64,000 nucleotides of DNA from assembly GCA_038093975.1 (NCBI GenBank), contig JBBPTG010000037.1, forward strand, positions 120,379 to 184,378. The letters are read 5' to 3'. This DNA comes from Chalciporus piperatus. Lineage: Eukaryota > Basidiomycota > Agaricomycetes > Boletales > Boletaceae. Positions 1-14,124 of the stretch are shown here, in pieces (the first letter of the stretch is position 1; every line of letters begins with the position of its first letter). A program made the translations under genes and the position numbers. The notes under the pieces were generated by a model, which worked only from the letters and a program-made list of their open reading frames with translations, did no database searches and had not been told where the DNA came from.

Positions 1-1600
1 GGCAAAGACAAGTGAATGAGCCGCCAAGGAGGACCTTGGATACAGGAACAACTCACATCTCCATATCCGATATGTGAAGAACGCTTGGGATGGAATGGTC
101 ACAAGAGACTGAAAAGAAACTCATGAGCGACGTGGCCGGACGCTGAAGGACTTTTCAGCTACCCACCATCAGTAGGACCTGCCACTGCAAGCGGAGGGGT
201 AAGTATCACAGGGTTGGTGGTCATACGAGCACCTACCCGGTATTCACTAGCACGCACCAACATAGGCCAGAGTGCAGACAGGGAGGACAATAGTCCCACT
301 CACGGAATCACGCTCACGATGCGCTGAAAGTTGGTGATTTGGGAGCCATAGACTATATCATGGGGGTTGGAGTGGGACCACAAATGGTGAAAGCACATGA
401 GGACACTCACCCACGAGCTAGATTTGGCTGGAGTCTCGCATGGTAATTTAGGGCCCAGGCGGAGTCAGGCCTCTGACCCTTTGATCGGACAACGCCGTGG
501 ATATGCCTCGGAGGAAGAATTGCGTCATGTCAAGTCATGTCCCACTGAGGCTCCAATTTACGGGCGATAATATCGGAGTGGGGTCCGGCACGTGCGAAAT
601 GGAGTTGAAGCGCGGGATTGTCATGAGTTATGATCTTCCCCTGGACATTGCTTTCTCTTGACGATGAGGACAGCCTTGAGAGGAAGGTGTGTTCACCGTA
701 CCCAGGCCCGCGGTGAGACAGTGCTACAATGACATCAATACGCGCCAACCTATGAGGCAGAGAGAGTGGATTGTGGTGAAAAGGCGGTATCCTCGTCACC
801 AATTAATACCGCGTGTAGGGTGTATGTGAGCAAAGCCCAGTGCGAAATTGGCAGATCGTCCTCCTGGTCTTGCCAAGCTGGCCACTGCGCGTGTTCACTG
901 TCGTCCACATCGAGCACGCTGGAGGTTGTCGATTCCCTTTTTGGGCAGTGATGGCCAGACCGAGGCACATGTCCTCCACGTGGAAAACCACAGCCAGCCG
1001 GTACTATAGTACCACCGTCTGGTCAAGAGATCGACCTCGTCGTCGAGCTCGTCGTTGCTGCCGTTGCTCTCGAGTCTAAAGGGCATTCATCTTGAACAAC
1101 TATGAGACCAGGTGCACCGGTGAGGTGAGGAAGCTTACTTAAAGGTCCACGAATAGTGGCGCTTCATAAATATACATATTGACGTATGGGTCCATGTTGT
1201 TGGACGGAGTAGGTTAGCGCGATGCCTTCCTTGCAGACAAGAACCTGCTGTCAATGGAACTCCGGGCAGAGGGCCGTGTTGGGACCGCCCGTTAATCGCG
1301 TCCAGTATTACCCCGGCTCAGCACTGCTTGTCCACGATCGCCCACAGCAGGACCCATCGTCCAAACATATAATACATCCTCTCAGCGGTATGTCAAACCA
1401 CCGACGCTCGGGGTGTCGCCAAAGCTCGCTTACAATCGTAATTTTCGCTCGTTAGCTTCGTCGGCTGGGCCCGACAGCTAACCCGAAGTCGTCTATCGGC
1501 AAGTAATTCGTCTCTTTACTCTCTTCCACCACGAACAACTCCACCTCGCACACGCTCACGTCTTTCACGCCAACATTCATCGATCTACTTACCTATTTAT
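1..1600. other. Left-edge region without a recognisable gene
   Basis: Only short overlapping frames (under about 90 codons) occur on both strands, and none shows a recognisable domain or a convincing exon chain. The last 100 bases are pyrimidine-rich with a TATTTATTATAC-like stretch just before the start of the next gene at 1620, which may be its core promoter. I see no RNA gene, repeat or transposon end here. Confidence 0.5.
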
Positions 1601-1619
1601 TATACATGCACGCCACCGC

Positions 1620-4600
1620 ATGTCCATCAGCCCAACATCTATTGCGCTGAATTCTACTGTCTCCGCTACCGGAAGCAACTCAAACAGCGGGCGGGCTTAC
1701 CCGCTCCCGGCATCGCTGCCCTTGTCCGCCCTCCTTCCACTACTATCCTATCAGCCCTCGACTCAGCCGCCGTCCGACACCCAGTCTTTTCCGGACACAC
1801 GATCAACTTCTTTCCCCTCCACAATGTCCTCAGCGGAGGGCGGACTTGGCTTGCCGACTCCAATCAGCATTATTGGGCCCTACGCAACTCCAAGGTGATG
1901 CATATCGCTGTAGACATGAAACTCTTCTGACGCTTCTACTTATAGCCCTCCTTCCACCTCGGACCATCTCTCGACCGCTGTATCTTCGATGACCTCCGGA
2001 TCCATACCGTCGTTTACGTTCACATCCACTCCAACACCCATACTTCCATACCCCACAGATTCAACGACGCAGCCCTTGTCCTCACCTACACCGGAATCTT
2101 CGATTTCATCGCCGACTTCCCCGTCACCTTCATCCCGTCTGCCTTCCACTTCGCCCGTGCCAAGCTCGACACACCACACATCCTCCGCGGTTGAGACAAC
2201 GACGATACTTATTCCGACCACTGTGCACACGACGGTCACGCCTTCATCCGTTACTGTGCAATCGCCCTCGACATCAACTTACACAATCATATCAGTCATA
2301 CCGGGTAATGGGGGAACTACCACCAATTTTGTGACTTCGAGCGGGGTGCTCAGTACAGAAATTCCCAACATTATGGGAAGGTAAGTGTTTCTTTCTCCTT
2401 TCTTTTTCCCTTGTGTCCGCTCGATATGATTTTCGTGTTTGGCCCGCCTCTCACCGGCGGTTCCATAGAGCAGTTTAATTACCTTCAGCGATGACTTGCC
2501 AGTTTGGGATTCCACCCACCCGTTTTGTCTTTTTACCCCTGTGTCATCATGATGTGCTGACCTTCCTCCTCGATCACATCTCGTTCACTTATCTGGTGAT
2601 TGTCGTTGGATCTCCACCTCGATCTCCTATGCTTCGCACATATCCAATATGCGGCCACGCCTTCGGGATGAACAGTAATGTCGCTCCCTCTCCAGGTATG
2701 ATTGTGGGTATCGTCCTCGGTATCGTTGGTGCATTTGCATTTGCGACCCTTTGGCTTTTTTGCGCGCGTAGACGTCATCGTAAACTAGTTCAAGAAGCCG
2801 CATTCATCACGCCTCAGAACCACGCTTATCCCCCCCTAGGCGATGAAGTACCCGATGTGGAAGAGTTCGGGTATGGCAGTAATCACATATACGGAACAGG
2901 AAGTGCAACGACTCGATCAGGCCCACACATGGAGGAACGCTATGCTGGCATTCTCGCGGCTCTGCACTCCACAGAAGGCTTCGGAAGGGGCCATGTAGAA
3001 GGAAGCACGGGGGGAGTTTATGGTTCTCAACGTGATCGCACTACGGACGGGGATGATGATATTGCTCGAGCCTCATCTCCGACGTTGCCCATCCATTCAA
3101 TCCCTCCTGATGACCTTCCCTATACGTTCGCACTATCCCCACCACCACCAGTTCCATCGCCTTCGCGTCAGCCTGTTCCACCGCCTTCTGCCTATTATAC
3201 ATCACGCAGGGGGAGTTCTCCGGGTCCAGATGCGGCTGCATGGGTCGGCGGGTACAGCGTCGCGCCGTCTTGTGCCTCGCATTATGCACGCTCGCAGACA
3301 CTAGGGTCTGGTTCCGGCTCCGGCTCAGTCGATGCTCTCACGAGGACACGTACAGGAAGCGAGGAGCCGTTGATGGGCATCAGAAAGCCCAGCGTAGAGC
3401 TCTCTCAAGGTGTTCCTTCATCTGATGGCATCTCCCCAACTACCACCACTGATCTCGGAGGCAACCGGCCTGGTCTCGGATCTGCATTCTGTTCCCCAGA
3501 AGGTTCGATGTATAGTGCTAGCGCAATCTCTCCCGCCCTTCACCGCGACATATCAGGGTCGTACGAATGGAGTACATACGGCAGTGGGTCTTATGGACAC
3601 ACGAGTGGGACGCCGAGCAGCTTTGACGTTCTCAGGAGTGTGTCGTCTCAGGGCGCACTATCAAGCTCGTATAATCATGGTCATGGTCTCAACCAGGGGT
3701 TCAGGTTTGGGTTTGGCAGACCAGGGAGCGCATCGAGCGGAAGTACTGGGAAGAAGAGAGGCGATGGCCGACATAGTTTCGGTGTCCCTCCAACCAGTTT
3801 CAGGGCATGGAGGGACTGGGGCTTAGGCTCGGCCACTTCCGACAAAGAGAAACCAGGGGAAAAACCGAGCGTCAGAGAAAAGGAGTGGAGACGGAGGACT
3901 GGGAGTGGTACGTCTGCCTCGAGTTCAGGGAGCATGGATGAGAAGCAGGAAAAGTCGAGTCCTGGTGTGGGTGTTCGTGCCTTGTTGGACCGGTTACGTC
4001 GTACAGGTCATACGCCTTCGCCTCGCTCGTCACATAGGGACCTGCCCTCTCCTACTCTACGCAACTCAACGGATGTAGATCCCGAGAAGGCCATTGGGAG
4101 GATGAGCGTTGAGAGAGTGACGCCGCCGCCGCCTCCGATTCACATACAGGCAACGACTCCGCAGAACCGACGACAGTATTCATTCATCCTTTCCAACCCT
4201 GATCCACACCCGCCTTCCCCGTACTCTGGCACTGGAGATATAGTCCCGCCTCATCAAGAGCTACTTCCTAACCCGCACGATACCCCTACTCCTCATCCTC
4301 GTAACCTCTCTCCTAGTGCTGGAGAGCTCCACCCGGGGACGACCCTCCCCGTCGGGTATGCACCTGTCATGTCTGCACCCTCTCCTGCTCCTACGGAGGA
4401 ATCGCGACTTGTTGAAGGCCTCTTGCATCCTCGCCTGAGAGCACAGGGGCGCAGTGACGCAAGCTTGATGGATTTCGAGGATTACTCGCGACCTATTGGT
4501 GGTGTCAGTCTCCCGTTTTCCCAATTACATCAATCTCGAAGGCTAACCTATACGCGATGTATGCAGGTCGTGAAGAACCGGATGTACAGCACCACGACAT

Positions 4601-4815
4601 TTGGGACTCAGGACGATTCGGAGACGACGAGCCCGAGCGGAGGTACTCCTGTGCAGGAGCTCCAAGTAGCCGAGATCGACGACGACGAAGAACCTGAACA
4701 CCAGGACGAAACTATCGATGTTTTCGGAGCTTCAACCATCAGGACGCCTCGCGAAAGCTGGTTCGTCGATGGCGCACACCATGGATCAGCTCGAAATTCG
4801 CCCATTGGGGTCTGA
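1620..4815 (+). CDS. Ser/Thr-rich single-pass membrane protein with long cytoplasmic tail
   Basis: Seen: an N-terminal half very rich in Ser, Thr and Pro (1620-2381, intron near 1893-1945), then one hydrophobic segment (2698-2760, starting GMIVGIVLGIVGAFAF and followed by CARRRHRK), then a tail of about 700 residues rich in Ser, Gly and Pro with polyproline runs. Architecture is that of a type I membrane protein: probably O-glycosylated extracellular stalk, transmembrane helix, basic stop-transfer, disordered cytoplasmic tail. Such stalk proteins are common and mostly uncharacterised in Agaricomycetes; a wall-sensor role is only an inference. The join between the exon ending at 2381 and the membrane exon is unclear (acceptor at 2694-2695 is in a different phase, so at least one extra small exon is needed). 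A further in-frame 63-nt intron is likely at 4504-4566, with a CTAAC branch site and CAG acceptor. No family name assigned. Confidence 0.7.
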
Positions 4816-6032
4816 CGACGCTTTTATGAACCAATGATGCTTGATTCATGCGAGTGGCACGAATTTTTCAAGTTTGTAACATCTTTTATGAAGCTGGCGA
4901 GCATAATGCATACACGATCAATGTCAAACGCTTCTCATGGTTCGTATTCGTTGTGTTATCCTGCGTTCCTGTTGATTGAGCGAGTTGCAGATTCTAGACG
5001 ACCCATTGTGCATTCGACTCTCATACCAACACTCATCGATCATCCCCCTTCTCTCTCTCTCACAGCACTACACTTCAGTCACGACCACATTCCACATACT
5101 AACGCATTCCGACGCGCTGGCGCGGCGTATGACACGATGAAGAATCACAGACGTATCGGCGATCGATGCACATTCATCCCCTTCCGGCAACCTCTTTCAC
5201 GCTCGATGAATCGGGCACCATCCTATGTAATATACCATTCTCAAACCCATTGGATAGCTCCTCTCTGGCCGAGGCCGTCCCTCCAAGCTTCTTGTCGCTA
5301 TGCTTTCCAAGTTTAGTTGTCCATGTTCAGTAATGTTGCATGCTTTGCTCTCGTATTACTGTCAACGCATTTCAAAAATTTCGACGTAGATGGATATGCT
5401 CATTTTAATACACATTCTTTTTGGATATATATCAGCTATGTAACTCTTTCATTTTCACGATTCGTCCTCGTAGACGTACTCGACTACACCAGAATGCAAA
5501 GTGATGATCCCCCAAGTGCAATTTGACCTGCCCTAAACTGGCCGAAAACATACAAAATCCGCACGATCGCGAGGTTCTCTCTCTTCATAACTCATTTCGG
5601 ACTCGCACTATTGTCCCCCTGCTAGTTCATCTTCTCATTTTGCAGGAGTCTACCGCAAGTCCCAGATCGAAGCGGCTCAGCTGGAGCGCACCCCAGGTAC
5701 TTTGGTGCTGGTCATCGTTTGTGATGACGTGGGGTGGTTGTTCCTTACCAGAGTTGCTACATCTTTTCTTCCCACTTCCTTAAATCCTTTGCTGTTCTGG
5801 CGTATTTTATTTGTGAATATACTTGTTGAAGTTGATGTAGAATTCAACGCGGGTGCGATGCACGTAATTGTTGCACTATGTACCTACCGCAAAACAAAGC
5901 GAGAACCCGTTCATCTCTGCCAGGCGTTGCGGTGACACTTCAGCCTCAACCATCAATAGATCGAGGGCGCCTTCTTGTGATGGTTTCCGTTCCTACTGGA
6001 CGGCGATCCCCCTCCGCCTTACTGAACCAGCG
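4816..6032. other. Intergenic region downstream of the membrane-protein gene
   Basis: Several open frames of 60-160 codons lie here on the plus strand (the longest 4834-5316), but composition, lack of splice context and lack of any domain make them look incidental. The first few hundred bases are probably 3' UTR of the upstream gene. Nothing else seen. Confidence 0.4.
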
Positions 6033-6047
6033 AGGATCGCATTCAGG
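6033..6047 (+). repeat. Target-site duplication, left copy (pairs with 6277-6291)
   Basis: AGGATCGCATTCAGG is repeated exactly on both sides of the poly(A)-tailed insertion. The right copy at 6277-6291 directly follows the A run. Confidence 0.65.
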
Positions 6048-6276
6048 CTCCTCACGCACAGTCTCCGTAAAACGGGATTTCCTCTGGAGAGTAGGCGTTT
6101 CAAGGTCCCCTGACCATCCTTTGTTGGACCGTGGGATAGCCTTTAGCGACTTCGGTCGTATCGGATCGAGCCTGAGTGCCTTTCTGGTGGCCGGGACTCC
6201 CGCGCCTTGTGCCGTTGCAGCTTGGGACTAGGCTTGCCAGTTGCCAGTTGCCGTTGTGCCTCTCAAAAAAAAAAAA
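6048..6276 (+). mobile_element. SINE-like retroposon with poly(A) tail and 15-bp target-site duplication
   Basis: A 229-bp segment ends in about 13 consecutive A residues (to 6276) and is flanked by a perfect 15-bp direct repeat, AGGATCGCATTCAGG, at 6033-6047 and 6277-6291. Poly(A) plus a long flanking duplication is the signature of target-primed reverse transcription in trans. The body codes for nothing recognisable, and just before the tail has a short iteration of TTGCCAG-like units (6233-6255). I could not find convincing pol III A and B boxes, so the source RNA (tRNA-, 5S- or mRNA-derived) is unknown. A processed pseudogene fragment is the main alternative. Confidence 0.6.
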
Positions 6277-6445
6277 AGGATCGCATTCAGGATTCATATT
6301 CAGGTGTAAATTCGTTTCGAAATCCAAGTACACATTTTCACATAGCGACAACAACTACAGCAGGACGCCTGTGTCAACACAACTGCCGTACAGTTTCACC
6401 TAACTGAGCTAGCATTGATTGATCTCCTTCCGACCATCCCTCCGT

Positions 6446-7530
6446 TTAGGCAGCAATGATCTTGAAGGCACCGGTCACTGGATCGCGGCCAAGAACCCAA
6501 GCGGTATTCTCAAGGAGCGTGGACAGATCTGCTTCCCAGAGGGCCTGGGTGTTGACGCCCCCGAAAAGAATTTGGTTCTCATGGTACTGATCTGTGATAT
6601 AGGCACGCAAGACTGGCGTGAACTGCATTTGGGCGGACGAACCGGGTCTGTCCCCCACGAATTAGTATTTTTCTGGAGTCGAGGAACGGAGACAAACATG
6701 ATTCCTTTGAGGTAAAAGATGGGAACTGGAAGCAAGGTATGGTTTGGCCTGAAGAAACCTGACATCGTGCATAATTGAGCCATTCTTCCTCTCATATAAA
6801 ACGTTATTCCGGCACTCACCGAGCGCCATATCCTCTGCGTCTGGAGAGTCATTCCTCGCCTGAACAACGCTAGTAGGGTTCTGGAAACAAGTCAGGCACT
6901 AGATGCAATGTCCACTGGCAGCCCATTAAACCGAAGCTTACAGTGAAGCTATAGACGCCGTTCTCGTCCTTCGTCAACCCCGTCACTTCGCCAATCTATG
7001 TCACGTCATCGCAGATGTTCTGGGTAGATATCCAAAATGTCACTTACATCAATCAGTTTGAACGCAGCCACACCCACGACAGTGTCATCGGAGGCTTGAG
7101 GCTTGAGGAAAGCAAGTCTAACGCGTCGGAACAACCGCCCGTTGATCTTATCGGATACATCACGAGGGCAGGACTTACTGGTTCTGGTAGGTCTGGGTGG
7201 CATGGCAAGAACCTGTAGATATCGCGCACCATGAGCAGTGCGAGGGATGAACTGATGTGTCGGGGGTTTACCTGTGCTTTCGAATTTTATGACTCTGGGA
7301 TGCATCTCAGCTGACGTTTGGTGGCGGTGATGTTGCACTCACTTCCAAACGATGGGGAACTTGTCCTTGTACAACCCATCGATCTGGCCGTCAAAGGTAA
7401 GCATCAGCGTAGCCTCCTCGCCAAGGTCCTCGCTATCCAGATCAAGACAAGGTGAGCTCAACGCATACGTCTGCAGGAACTTCGCCACTCACGTTAAGAA
7501 CGACACCGTCCTGGAGAACATGGGGCTCAT
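6446..7530 (-). CDS. Family X paralogue 1 (uncharacterised cytosolic protein)
   Basis: I do not recognise this family. It is shared with the genes at 18918-20031, 25937-27074 and 30612-31742. Reading the minus strand, exons give a start MSPMFSRTVSF, then DLGEEATLMLTFDGQIDGLYKDKFP, an IVWK/VIKF segment, a QNQ-LAFLKPQ segment and a C-terminus FTPVLRAYITDQYHENQI...LW..DL ending KIIAA. Introns are short and follow the same phases as the paralogues. No signal peptide or membrane segment is visible, so a small soluble protein of about 220-230 residues is expected. A TATA box lies at 7625-7631, about 95-100 bp upstream of the start. This copy is the most diverged and sits away from the cluster at 19-32 kb. 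The C-terminal TPVLRAY / W..DL / G.F.I pattern identifies the family. Confidence 0.7.
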
Positions 7531-7624
7531 GCTGAAAGCTGGTGAAATAATGGTAGAGATGGGGCTGAGAAATGGAAACCTGAGGAGCTTCAAGTTGGGG
7601 AGAACTGGGAGACGTATGTAGGCC

Positions 7625-7631
7625 TTTTATA
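7625..7631 (-). promoter_or_regulatory. TATA box of family X paralogue 1
   Basis: Minus-strand TATAAAA about 95 bp upstream of the start codon at 7530. Equivalent boxes precede the other family members. Confidence 0.55.
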
Positions 7632-7639
7632 CCGCTCGA

Positions 7640-8556
7640 GTCTGCACCAGCAACTCCGAATCAGAACAGGGTGCAGGACAAGTCGACTATTTTAGGAGGG
7701 TACTAGGAGAAGTCCTTCTCGTACATTCTCCATGCCAGTCATGCTAGAAGTGCTCGACGTGTCTCCGGCTTCCGTGAATCCTGGTCTCTGTGAGCTCAAT
7801 CACGTACAGTCCGCCTTGAGTTGGACCGTCAACAAAATTCTCCTTCTGGTGTATTATCGGTCGAACATTGTGACCCATAAGTGTTGTTTCAGGCGCTCAA
7901 AATGCCCTCGACGACTATCCAGTCTCACCTTGAGGCGAAAGCGTGCGCATGCTGGCATTAAACGGAAGTAGGCAGGATCTATGACTTGAGTAGCTTAGCA
8001 GATCAACCCTATGGCAGGGAACATGTAAACCATCTGCCCACGGTCACTGCATACTTAGTTCAGGAGAACATTCTCCGCCACAACATCTTCCATTAGTAGT
8101 GATCGTATGGCGCCGCGGCGAGGGGATAAATGTACGTACTGTTACTTTCAGAACGCACCGTGCGAGTAGAATGCTTTGACCTGGAGGAAAAGTTCCGAAG
8201 ATGCGGCGTTGATATTGCAAACGCTAGGACCAAGGAACTAGACAGGCCTACCATGTGACATGTCTATAGATTCAGTGGACGTGTATTATTGTCCTTACGG
8301 AGTATTCTGATGGAGGGCACATGTGCTTTAGTCAGTCTTGCCGACCTCTGGCCCTCAAAGTCTCGGACAGGCCGCAACATTGATCCATACTTCAAAGCCG
8401 TCGCGAGTTACTCCAGACGTGAGTTACCTAATTTGGAGATTTGCAAGTTTCGTCCTCAGCCTGCAAACAGAGCCAAATACAGTCCTCAAACTCTAACGAA
8501 GGGCCTCTTCACCACCGCCAACAGCGTCAACCTCAAGATCAAGACCATCGCAAAAA
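7640..8556. other. Intergenic region and 5' leader of the L20 gene
   Basis: No convincing gene. The right end (from about 8490) is a pyrimidine- and AC-rich leader of the ribosomal protein gene, ending in the 5'-UTR intron donor GTACGT at 8557. Confidence 0.4.
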
Positions 8557-8690
8557 GTACGTATGCCTCGTATGCTAGCAAGATGCCAGTCCGGGTCGTT
8601 TGGGCCGACTCTGGTCCTTCTTGACGGTCTGCTGGCGATGGATTCTGCGCATGGATAGAGGATGCGATGCTGATGACTCTTGATATCTAG
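8557..8690 (+). other. 5'-UTR intron of the L20 gene
   Basis: GTACGT donor at 8557 and CTAG acceptor at 8689-8690. The acceptor directly abuts the ATG at 8691, so the start codon is created at an exon edge. Confidence 0.55.
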
Positions 8691-9396
8691 ATGGGCCTTC
8701 AAGAGTACCAAGTTGTCGGGCGCCATCTGCCCACCGAGTCCGACCCCACTCCCAAAATCTACCGTATGCGCATCTTCGCGCCGAACGAAGTCGTCGCCAA
8801 GTCGCGTTTCTGGTACTTCCTGAGGTCCGTCATTATCCCATCTTTTTTTCTGCACCATCCAACATCTTCCCAGGCAATTGAAGAAGGTCAAGAAAGCTAG
8901 CGGTGAAATCATTGGTGTCAACGTTGTGTGTATCCCTTGCAGCCGTTCAAGAGGCAGGCGGAATGGGATTGCTGACGGTCGCATTTTTCGACCCTTGTGT
9001 GTTTTCTAGATCCATGAGAAGAAGCCCTTGAAGGTCAAGAACTTTGGTGTCTGGTTGCGTTACGACTCCCGTTCTGGCACCCACAACATGTACAAGGAAT
9101 TCCGTGAGCTCTCTCGTGCAGATGCCGTCAAGGCTTTGTACCAGGACATGGCTGCCAGGCACCGTGCTCGTTTCCGGTCGATCCACGTGCGTCTCTCTCA
9201 AAAATATTGATCGCTCATCGGTTAACATATATCGCACCGATGTTAGATCCTCCGTGTTGTTGAGATCGAAAAGACCGACGATATTCGCCGTCCTTACATC
9301 CGGCAACTCCTTGTCCCCAAACTCAAGTTCCCTCTCCCTCACCGCGTTGGGAAGACAACAGCTACCTTTGTTGCACACCGCCCATCAACGTTCTGA
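8691..9396 (+). CDS. RPL20: 60S ribosomal protein eL20 (L18a/L20 family)
   Basis: Structural protein of the large cytosolic ribosomal subunit. Four exons join in phase: 8691-8824, 8874-8925, 9010-9186, 9247-9396, giving 170 residues, close to the usual size (yeast L20 is 172-174). Family hallmarks are visible along the whole length: [14 protein letters not shown] and [18 protein letters not shown] in exon 1, [10 protein letters not shown] in exon 2, [19 protein letters not shown] and [18 protein letters not shown] in exon 3, and [20 protein letters not shown] ending HRPSTF in exon 4. The start at 8691 is preferred because the reading frame begins directly at the acceptor of the 5'-UTR intron. 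It is tail-to-tail with the RBR ligase gene (278 bp between stops). No damage seen; a core conserved gene. Confidence 0.95.
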
Positions 9397-9673
9397 TTTG
9401 GATTTGAGTGGTTGTGCTTTCCTCGGCGAGCAGAAGATAGCTTTATGCGCCATGTATTCCATGTCATTCGTCTTTATCGCAGACGATATGTCTATGCAAC
9501 AACATGACGTCCAATGCCTTATAATACACGAACAAACAAATGAGTATAACGTCCTACAGCATCGGCCCACCTCGAGGGCACTTCATTTTATCCGCTAACA
9601 TCGATGTCAAGAATCAACCTAGCCTAAACAGTCTTCAAATCCAATGCCTTTCCAATTGCTTCAAACGCCAGCT

Positions 9674-11800
9674 TCACAAACGATTGCGCCTGCATCGATT
9701 ACACACCAACATCTCACAGCCGTGACAGCGCTAAAGGGACAGAAACATCAGCATATTTTCTCACTCATTAACGTGGCACTCACGAAGAGATAGAATGGGA
9801 GATTATGTCCACAACTCTGGCAATGGCCGCTTCCCCTTCGGTATTGCCACTTGGTATGATTGCACTCGTGGTCCACTCTAAGTCTATCCATCGTCTCACG
9901 AATCATGCGTTGCCGAGTGGCTTCCGTGTCGGTGTTCGCTGTCGAGCTTGGTGTAGTTGTGTCTCGACGGACCCGCCAGGAAGGCGTTACGGAAGAACTA
10001 GCCAACGTTGTCGTCCTGGTGGGCACATTGGCGCGCACTTCCGGTGTTGGAACTGGCGCATAACGGGCAGTACTAGAAGAAGACCCCGACTGCCCTGTGG
10101 TTGGCACTTGTACAGCCGAACGCTGAGGTAGTGCAGGGTAATGTACTGCAGATGTCGTGGATGGATTGGTTGCTGTAGCGTTTCGTGCGGGAGTTGGTTG
10201 TGGTTGCACAGTCCGTGTGGTTGGCGTGACCGTTGCTGCTGGTCTCGCAGGTACTGCGGGACGGACGGGAACAGCTCGTAACAAGGTTGCCCATCCCTCT
10301 GGTGCGCGCCTCGCCGGCTCAGCAGGTACAACCACACGGGGAGGTATAGGAGCAGGGGCTGGTGCAGGAACGGGTGCAGGAGCAGGACGTGCCCATCGCA
10401 CAGGTTCATCGCGTCTCGCACCGCGTTGCTGCCCCATCCCAAGTTGCGCATCCACCCTCGCCTCAGCAGCCGCCGTCAACCTCCGCTCATCCCACTGCGG
10501 ACAGTGACACGACTTCCAGCGTGCCTGACAGAGGTAACAAAACTCTGTCCTGCACCTACAAGTCATGTGGAAACAACCAATGTTGAGCTCGATCATCTGT
10601 GAACATCCGGGACAACGGGCCCAACCGGATGCACGGCCCAGCGTGAGCACTTGTTCGGCGTCTGCGTCGGGACGACAGACGTGTGCCCGATCGCTACTGT
10701 GTTCTTCACGACATCTGCCACATGTCCGTCTTCCGCAAGCAGGTGCTGGACAGGTGTACACCCTGGTACTGAAAATCCCTTCGCAGATAGGGCCTAAGAA
10801 ACGACTGCATCGAGGGGAAGAACAGTAGACACGTTTGACGGTACCAAACTCGGTCTGTTTCCCAATGAATTCTGTAAGGAGCGCTTGCGAGAGGTGTGGT
10901 CGGACGTCAGCGAATGCGATGTTCATCCTGCAGCAGCGAGGGGGATATAGAGTTTCATCCTTGGTGGCAGCCTGGAAGAGATCTGTGATGCAGGCGATGT
11001 CGTAGTAGTGATTACAAGGGGCCCGAACTTCTGCTCCACGGATTGGATCCTGGCAGATAACGCACGTATGACCAGTAAGGCTGAAACACGTGTTGGCGGG
11101 ATGGATATATGCGCGATAAATCGAGATAAACGCACCGATTGGAAACTGGGGTTCTTAGCGCAGCGGCGGTATTTGTTGTGTTATCGCTGCTCGAGCTAGC
11201 GGTCCAGCCGAACACGGAGGAGATCCACTCTCCCCATGTCTGGGATTTCTCAGCGCCATTTCTAGAGAGCGTTCCGATCCTCGATGAGCGCTAACACAGT
11301 ATAAATCACATTGTCCCTACCTGGTATCGTTCTGCTGTTGACCATTAGGTTGGGTCGGGGCCGGGGCCGGGGCTGTAGGTGCAGGAACTGTAGTCCTTTG
11401 GAACGATCTCTCTCAACCAAGACCTTCCGATTGGTAAAGTCGAGCATGCTCACCGATTGTTATTTTGTGGAGGAGCTGCCTGCCACCAGCGTACTTGCTG
11501 TGTCAGCGTGGGAGTCACAACAATCTCCTCCCCAGCAGCTAAAAGTTGAGCAAGCGCTCTGTCCTCTTGGAAGACGGTCAGCTCTCTAGCATGCTGCAAG
11601 AGAACGTCCATGGCGATATCATGATCAGATAATCCAAGACCGTCGCGTCTCCTCTGAGCATAAAACGTCTGAAGTTCTTCGATCTCGTCAACGCTGAGGT
11701 GTTGCAAGAGACCTATCAAGTCATCTTCGTAAGTACTTTCGACTCTCTCCCTTCGATCGAGTCTCCCAGCTGGGGCTCGAGAAGGACCTGCGACGTTCAT
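9674..11800 (-). CDS. RBR-type E3 ubiquitin-protein ligase
   Basis: Five exons join in phase on the minus strand: 11454-11800, 11321-11395, 11136-11261, 9784-11080, 9674-9730 (633 residues). The RBR core is clear in exon 4. RING1 starts CVICQDPIRGAEVRAPCNHYYD with CITDLF and CC ligands. The IBR follows with CPAPACGRRTCGRCREEHSS. RING2 has CPGCSQMIELNIGCFHMTCRCRTEFCYLC, with the catalytic cysteine expected in the GCFHMTC stretch. A proline/alanine-rich low-complexity linker (about 100-200 residues) follows. The last exon completes a CQSCG...FRCHGCEMLVCNRCRRNRL zinc-binding tail that is seen only if the 53-nt intron 9731-9783 is removed. N-terminus is acidic and helical (STYEDDLIGLLQHL), then Pro/Gln-rich. 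RBR ligases accept ubiquitin on RING2 before transfer to substrate. The substrate is unknown. Confidence 0.88.
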
Positions 11801-12182
11801 GGGGGAGGAAGAAAGAACTGGAGATAAGCGCCAGGACCCTTCTTCCCATTTATACCTGTCCGATACGCCGACCACGTGGGATCCGGCACACAGGAAAGAA
11901 GAGAAGGACAGGGAGCCTCGCAAACGCCACCTTCAGTTTGACATACGCTCTCATGATTGATCTGAGTACATACCACGTAACTTGAATAATACACATTTAT
12001 ACTAACTTCACAGGATTCTATCAAACACCTTCACAAACAGTGACGCAGTGAAATGTTTATCATTCTTCGAGCCACGGTCGTCTGAGGAACTAAAGGTTAC
12101 ATCGATTTGTGAAGCTAAATTACATTCCCGAAAATCAGATCTCAGTTGAACTTGCTACATTGGTGATACGTCTTGCCTATGT

Positions 12183-14124
<1,942 letters not shown>

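Noticed and set aside
4834..5316. 160-codon frame after the membrane-protein gene
   Set aside because: No domain, signal or splice context; composition like 3' UTR.
8493..9378. Minus-strand frames over the L20 gene
   Set aside because: Complement of ribosomal protein exons; no homology of their own.
9748..10586. Plus-strand frames rich in Ala, Gly and Arg opposite the RBR gene
   Set aside because: They mirror the proline/alanine-rich linker of the minus-strand ligase; not independent genes.
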